The position numbers and the translations under genes were made by a program. 64,000 nucleotides of DNA from Algoriphagus sp. NG3. GTDB taxonomy: Bacteria > Bacteroidota > Bacteroidia > Cytophagales > Cyclobacteriaceae. Positions 60,122 to 64,000 of the stretch are shown piece after piece (the first letter of the stretch is position 1; every line of letters begins with the position of its first letter). Where the stretch lies: NCBI RefSeq assembly GCF_034119865.1, contig NZ_CP139421.1, positions 5,186,501 to 5,250,500 on the forward strand, given 5' to 3'. Below the pieces are notes generated by a model. That model did no database searches. It was not told the DNA's origin and worked only from the letters and a program-made list of their open reading frames with translations.

Positions 60122-61678
60122 TTAGTTTAATCCAACAGCTTTTGCGGCATTCACAAATCCATGTCCATAGAATTCATCTTTTCCCGGTTTTCCTAGATCC
60201 GTGGCTGTTTGCGCCAGTTTGGATCTGACCTGCGCAGGGCTCAGTGCCCCTCCGTTTGCTTCCATCATCAGTGCTACTACTCCGGAAGCGGCAGGCGAAG
60301 CCATGGAAGTTCCTTGTGCCCAGTTATAGGATCCGTTGGAATTTCCTCTGACAGTACTGAAAACCATATCAAATACCTCGCAGTAATTGGTAGAAGAAGC
60401 GTTAGTCCCGGTGAGCGTGCAAAGTCCATCGTATCCATCTACTATCCATAGCCCTAAGGTGCCTCCCGGAGCAGCAAAATCCACTAAGGATTTTCCATGA
60501 TCGGTGTAGTAGGCAGGTTGCGTGAAATTCGTATTTCCCAGAAGCCATCCTGTTGGCCCTGTGGCACTGATAGCAATGACATGCTGGTTTTCAGCGGGGA
60601 TTTTATACAGCTCTTTGGATGAGTCAAAATTGGTTTCCCCATTTCCGGAAGATGCTATCACCGTCACGCCATTTTGATAAGCATATCGGGTCACACGGTC
60701 ATAGATTTTTTGAAGTTCCCTAAAGGCATCCCTGAATTCCTTGTCTTTCCATTCAGATCTATAGTCTATTGTAGCTCCCAAGCTCATATTGATCACCTGT
60801 GCGCCCGCACCACCTTTGGATTGGGGTGTGGCGGCATAATATAGCCCTTCCAGAATCCATTCAAAGGCACCTGAACCATCGTGGAGGGCTTTGATTCCAA
60901 TGATGCTGGCTTTTGGGGCTATACCTACCGCACCAATACCTGAGGCAGCTACAATACCTGCCACGTGCGTGCCATGCCAGAAGGTACCAACGTCTTCATT
61001 AAAATTAAACCCCGGCACTGTAGAGATTGAACTGGCTATATCAAGGTTGGGCTGAAGGTCGATATGGGTAGAATGGAATCCCCCATCAATGACCGCTACT
61101 CTAACACCTTCTCCTGTAAAACCAGCTTCCCAGGCCTGAGGGGCATCAATAGAAGCCGGAGCCCATTGGTATCCATCAAAAAAAGCACTTTGATAATCAA
61201 ATGGAGCACCCAAGGTATTCATACCCGTGTTTTCATTCAGATCTACTCCCTCCCCACGCATTTCAGGGGTCTTTGTGTATTGGAGGATAATATCGGGGGT
61301 GACGGATGCTAAACCACTTATTTTTCTGGAATTGGCTAAGAAGTTCGGAGAATGTGCCACAGCTACCGCCACACCTATTTCCGGATAAGCCTTTACAATT
61401 TCCCCTCCGGCATTGTGAATACTGCTTGCCAGATTTTTTGGCAGATTAGCATTATTTGCAAGGATCAAAAACCTGCCTGACAGGTCACCTACTCTCATAT
61501 GGGAGAAATCTGTCATTTCCTTGATCTCCATCAGTTCGAATTTGTCAGGATTACCCTGCTCTAAATCTGAGAGTGGTATCAGGGGATCTTCTTGTAGTAG
61601 ATTGCCTTCGCACCCGGCAAATAAAATTGCACTAGTTAGTATCCCTAGGGATAATTTGTTTTTTAAAGATTGTAACAT
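60122..61678 (-). CDS. Subtilisin-like (S8) serine protease lipoprotein
   Basis: A 518-aa lipoprotein (lipobox ILFAGC, Cys23) with an N-terminal inhibitor-like propeptide about 50-135, then an S8 catalytic domain. The triad is visible: Asp198 in VRVAVIDGGF, His235 in FWHGTHVAG and Ser458 in QGTSMASPAAS, with oxyanion Asn in IASSGNGE. It is presumably attached to a membrane and processes extracellular or periplasmic peptides. The C-terminus ends in a short helix without an extra sorting domain. Confidence 0.93.
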   Translation of the reverse strand: MLQSLKNKLSLGILTSAILFAGCEGNLLQEDPLIPLSDLEQGNPDKFELMEIKEMTDFSHMRVGDLSGRFLILANNANLPKNLASSIHNAGGEIVKAYPEIGVAVAVAHSPNFLANSRKISGLASVTPDIILQYTKTPEMRGEGVDLNENTGMNTLGAPFDYQSAFFDGYQWAPASIDAPQAWEAGFTGEGVRVAVIDGGFHSTHIDLQPNLDIASSISTVPGFNFNEDVGTFWHGTHVAGIVAASGIGAVGIAPKASIIGIKALHDGSGAFEWILEGLYYAATPQSKGGAGAQVINMSLGATIDYRSEWKDKEFRDAFRELQKIYDRVTRYAYQNGVTVIASSGNGETNFDSSKELYKIPAENQHVIAISATGPTGWLLGNTNFTQPAYYTDHGKSLVDFAAPGGTLGLWIVDGYDGLCTLTGTNASSTNYCEVFDMVFSTVRGNSNGSYNWAQGTSMASPAASGVVALMMEANGGALSPAQVRSKLAQTATDLGKPGKDEFYGHGFVNAAKAVGLN

Positions 61679-62151
61679 AAAGAATAGATTTAGTTGATAA
61701 AATATTAATTGGTTGAAAATGTGATTTCTGAAAATTATGAATATGCTCTAAAATCCAAATTTGGATGGGCTATATTAGGGTTGCAACTGGTTCAAAATCA
61801 ATCCAATGAAAATAGGTAAAAAATGAGATTAAGTAAAAAAAATATTTTGGTTAGCCGCTATGATGCCAATAAATAGAATTTTTCTGCATAGCTGGTCTTA
61901 TACTTCCGGTTCGCTTAGTACACGGGACTGAAATGCCATCAATTCTATTGTTGCCCAACAACTGAAATGCTTTGACTCTTTATTGGTTGAAAACCCAGAT
62001 AATCCTAAAAAAATCAATTTGTATTCTAATGTTCACTAACAATTTACCGGCTATAAAGTGGCTTTAGCCCGCATTATTCTTTAGAAAATCTACTAGGTCT
62101 TCAAGCGGTTTTCAGTCTACTTGAAGACCTAATAGTAATCTAGTTTAGTCT
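61679..62151. repeat. Non-coding region with an inverted repeat
   Basis: 473 nt without a gene. The clearest element is CTAGGTCTTCAAG with CTTGAAGACCTA (62091-62130), able to form a long hairpin at the end of the pirin gene (which stops at 62152); it may act as terminator. An inverted pair AATAGAATT (61873) and AATTCTATT (about 61940) is also present. Base composition is AT-rich. Confidence 0.5.
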
Positions 62152-63060
62152 TTATGAAAGCGCTCCGGGAGGAGGTCCTCCTGCGGGCTTGGATTTGTCT
62201 TCCGGTAAGGGAACAAACTCCTTGTTATCCGTAGGTGGCAGAAGAATCCTTCCCTGTTTCCAGTCTTCCTTGGCCTGATCTATGCGTTCTCTTCTGCTGG
62301 AGACAAAATTCCACCAGATGTACCGGTCTCCAAGGTGCTCACCTCCCAGCATCATCAGGGTTGTTTTTTCCTTTGCAATAATAAGTGGATCCACTCCTTT
62401 TGTAAATACCAACAGTTTTCCTGCAGTATAAGTGGTGCCATTTACTTCCACACTTCCTTTTACAAGGTATGCTCCTCTTTCACTATGCCCGGCAGGTAGT
62501 CCAAACCTGGCTCCCTCTTGCAGGACCACATGCAAATAAAACAAGGGTGAACTGGTTTTGACATGACTGCTTAGTCCATAGGCATCTCCTGCTATCAGTC
62601 GCATCCATACTCCTTTATCTGTAAAAACCGGTAATTCATCCGCAGTATAATTTTTAAATGAAGGGTCCGATTCCTCATCTTTCTCAGGAAGTGCCACCCA
62701 AGTCTGAAGCATTTCCAGTCCTCCTGCGGCCAATATGGCAGGATCTTCAAAGCGCTCGCTATGGGATATCCCTTTTCCTGCACACATCCAGTTCACTTCC
62801 CCGGGTTTGATCACTTGCTCCACGCCCAGACTGTCCCGGTGTGTCACATTGCCTTCCAGGAGATAGCTTACCGTGGACAGTCCTATATGTGGATGGGGAA
62901 GTACATCCAGATTAGTGGTGGCGGGCACACTTACCGGACCGCCATGATCCATAAAAATAAAGGGGCCTACCATTCTTCTTAGCTGGAAAGGTAGGATCCG
63001 TTTGACGGAAAAGCCGGGACTTATTATTGCCTGGCGTGATTCTATTACGATATCTAGCAT
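62152..63060 (-). CDS. Pirin-family cupin protein
   Basis: A 302-aa bicupin. Iron-binding N-terminal cupin motifs are seen: GPFIFMDHGGPVSVP (about 32-46), VLPHPHIGLSTVSYLLEG (about 53-70) and GKGISHSE (about 95-102), matching the His/His/His/Glu set of pirins. The protein ends in a Pro-rich tail (KPAGGPPPGALS). Some pirins are quercetinases or redox-responsive coregulators; the role here is unknown. It is 117 nt after the TetR gene on the same strand, so the TetR regulator may control it. Confidence 0.92.
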   Translation of the reverse strand: MLDIVIESRQAIISPGFSVKRILPFQLRRMVGPFIFMDHGGPVSVPATTNLDVLPHPHIGLSTVSYLLEGNVTHRDSLGVEQVIKPGEVNWMCAGKGISHSERFEDPAILAAGGLEMLQTWVALPEKDEESDPSFKNYTADELPVFTDKGVWMRLIAGDAYGLSSHVKTSSPLFYLHVVLQEGARFGLPAGHSERGAYLVKGSVEVNGTTYTAGKLLVFTKGVDPLIIAKEKTTLMMLGGEHLGDRYIWWNFVSSRRERIDQAKEDWKQGRILLPPTDNKEFVPLPEDKSKPAGGPPPGALS

Positions 63061-63177
63061 AGTGTGCTTGGCTGTTTGCTCAATTTACTTACAGGAAGCA
63101 TAATTATAAGGCTTTTCCTCCTGGGAATTTTTGAAGTAGCGCATTAAATAAAGCTGCTGCCGGGCGTGTGACTCTAT

Positions 63178-63804
63178 TTAGGGCTTGCTGAATTCGCCTA
63201 AGATATCCCGTCCCTTAGCGGTCAGGTATGGGAAAATCATGGATCTGAGTTGATGTGCGCCTTCTGCTATATCCTTTTTCATCAGCTTATTGTCCTTGTC
63301 TATCATTGTGGCCGAGAGCCAGAAGTCACTGACAATCCGCAGGTTTCTGAACAAGTACAAATATTCATTTTCAATGATCTCCTCCCTGATCAATTGACCT
63401 GAAATTAGTTCTTGTACTATATGATGAAACTGCACAGCTCTGTCCTCCAGCAATTTGCTATAATGACCCCGGATCATGGCATGGTTACGGTTGATGTATA
63501 CAAAGTCCAGCATCAGAAATCTATATTCGTAAAAACTGATCAGGCAGACACTTGGGAGTTCAAAAAGTAGCTGCAGATGATTGGACTGGTTAATTTCCCC
63601 CTGTATGGCCTGATCCAACTTCTCCACTAGCTGCAGGTATAAAGCATCGATGATCTCCTCCCTTTTTTTGAAATGATAGGTCAGATTGCCTAAACTGATC
63701 TCCATATCAGTGGCTATAGTCCTCAGCGAGACCTGGGCTACTCCGGCTTCATTGAATAGCCGTAAAGCACTTTCTAATATGTTGTTCTTGGTATTTTTCA
63801 TCAT
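63178..63804 (-). CDS. TetR/AcrR-family transcriptional regulator
   Basis: A 208-aa repressor-type protein. N-terminal helix-turn-helix about 8-55 (ILESALRLFNEAGVAQVSLRTIATDMEISLGNLTYHFKKREEII, in part) with the LGNLTYHFK recognition helix. The C-terminal ligand-binding half lacks recognisable motifs. It is read divergently from a partial gene beginning at 63899, and three TAGTAC-GTACTA palindromes fill the space between, so it very likely autoregulates and controls the neighbour. The ligand is unknown. Confidence 0.9.
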   Translation of the reverse strand: MMKNTKNNILESALRLFNEAGVAQVSLRTIATDMEISLGNLTYHFKKREEIIDALYLQLVEKLDQAIQGEINQSNHLQLLFELPSVCLISFYEYRFLMLDFVYINRNHAMIRGHYSKLLEDRAVQFHHIVQELISGQLIREEIIENEYLYLFRNLRIVSDFWLSATMIDKDNKLMKKDIAEGAHQLRSMIFPYLTAKGRDILGEFSKP

Positions 63805-63815
63805 GAAAACAAGTA

Positions 63816-63884
63816 TAGTACAAATGTACTAATTTTTGTCTAGTACTAGTGTACTAACAATTTTAAATTAGTACGTTTGTACTG
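63816..63884. promoter_or_regulatory. Three TetR operator-like palindromes
   Basis: Three copies of TAGTACnnnnGTACTA occur at 63816-63831, 63841-63856 and 63869-63884 (last base differs in the third). Their starts are 25 and 28 bp apart, about 2.5 helical turns. They sit in the shared promoter region between the TetR gene and the divergent gene, as expected for its operators. Confidence 0.8.
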
Positions 63885-63898
63885 TGTTTAAAATCAGG

Positions 63899-64000
63899 AT
63901 GCCCAAAACACATCAGGTAGTAAATCAAAGCTGGCAGATCGGAAAAATATCGCACTGGAAAAATCCTATATCAGTGGCTGTAAGAAACTCCGTACTGAGG
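63899..64000 (+). CDS. Start of a divergent gene, cut by the window end
   Basis: An ATG at 63899 opens a reading frame of at least 34 codons that runs off the window. It begins MPKTHQVVNQSWQIGKISHW. Family not recognised. Position next to the operator palindromes suggests it is the main target of the TetR regulator. Confidence 0.45.
   Translation, partial: MPKTHQVVNQSWQIGKISHWKNPISVAVRNSVLR

Overview
The window looks like a chromosomal segment of a Bacteroidota bacterium, most likely order Cytophagales, family Cyclobacteriaceae (Algoriphagus-like). The placement is inference. It rests on a SusC/SusD pair, CarboxypepD_reg-type TonB-dependent receptors, a PorP/SprF protein of the type IX secretion/gliding family, ECF sigma factors paired with unusual anti-sigma proteins, many Bacteroidota-specific DUF families (DUF5117, DUF5777, DUF6702, DUF3127), TAnnTTTG-type -7 promoter motifs, a scarcity of Shine-Dalgarno sequences and moderately low GC. 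No rRNA, tRNA, CRISPR array, prophage or intact transposase gene was seen.

Layout. 1-7.2 kb: fasciclin protein, rlmH, a transglutaminase-like protein, SlyD-like FKBP, a Wzi/lipoprotein operon, and wecB with a cupin_5 gene (surface polysaccharide theme). 7.2-13.6 kb: a TonB receptor with its beta-helix lipoprotein, a MoxR ATPase, RluE and an unlisted 58-aa Cys protein. 13.7-19.8 kb: M20 amidohydrolase, NIPSNAP protein, and an M1 peptidase/HupE/DUF6702 module. 20.1-26.9 kb: SusC, SusD, an ECF sigma factor and a membrane protein that seems to fuse an anti-sigma segment to a beta-barrel. 27-29 kb: haem-like lipoprotein, YceI and DUF5777, preceded by a triplicated leader. 29-33 kb: YcxB-like protein, small membrane protein, Fur-family regulator, DUF5117 metalloprotease. 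33.3-37.3 kb: a type III polyketide synthase cluster with FAD oxidoreductase, UbiA prenyltransferase and methyltransferase, the best candidate for an uncharacterised biosynthetic system. 37.3-43.4 kb: MscS, a lipoprotein, a membrane-anchored MutS-like ATPase, purK and purE. 43.4-47.7 kb: DUF3127 SSB-like protein, sigma factor with a small partner, a lipoprotein hydrolase and an aldehyde dehydrogenase. 48.3-51.6 kb: a visibly GC-rich PorP/OmpA pair whose OmpA gene carries a frameshift. 51.8-64 kb: GH16 glucanase, RluF, an M23 peptidase with an altered zinc motif, aspS, an orphan FecI-like sigma factor, an OmpA protein, a subtilisin-like lipoprotein, pirin, and a TetR regulator with three operator-like palindromes in front of a divergent gene cut by the window edge.

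The intergenic DNA is full of small hairpins and dispersed repeats: a 76-bp repeat found twice exactly 14,940 bp apart, mini-palindromes with 3-nt loops, three copies of an ACCAC-AGAG-type repeat, and nested inverted repeats behind purE and mscS. They resemble REP/MITE-type families, but no mobilising gene is present in the window.

Functions come from motif recognition alone. No database search was possible, so family names are recognised from sequence and substrates are mostly unknown.
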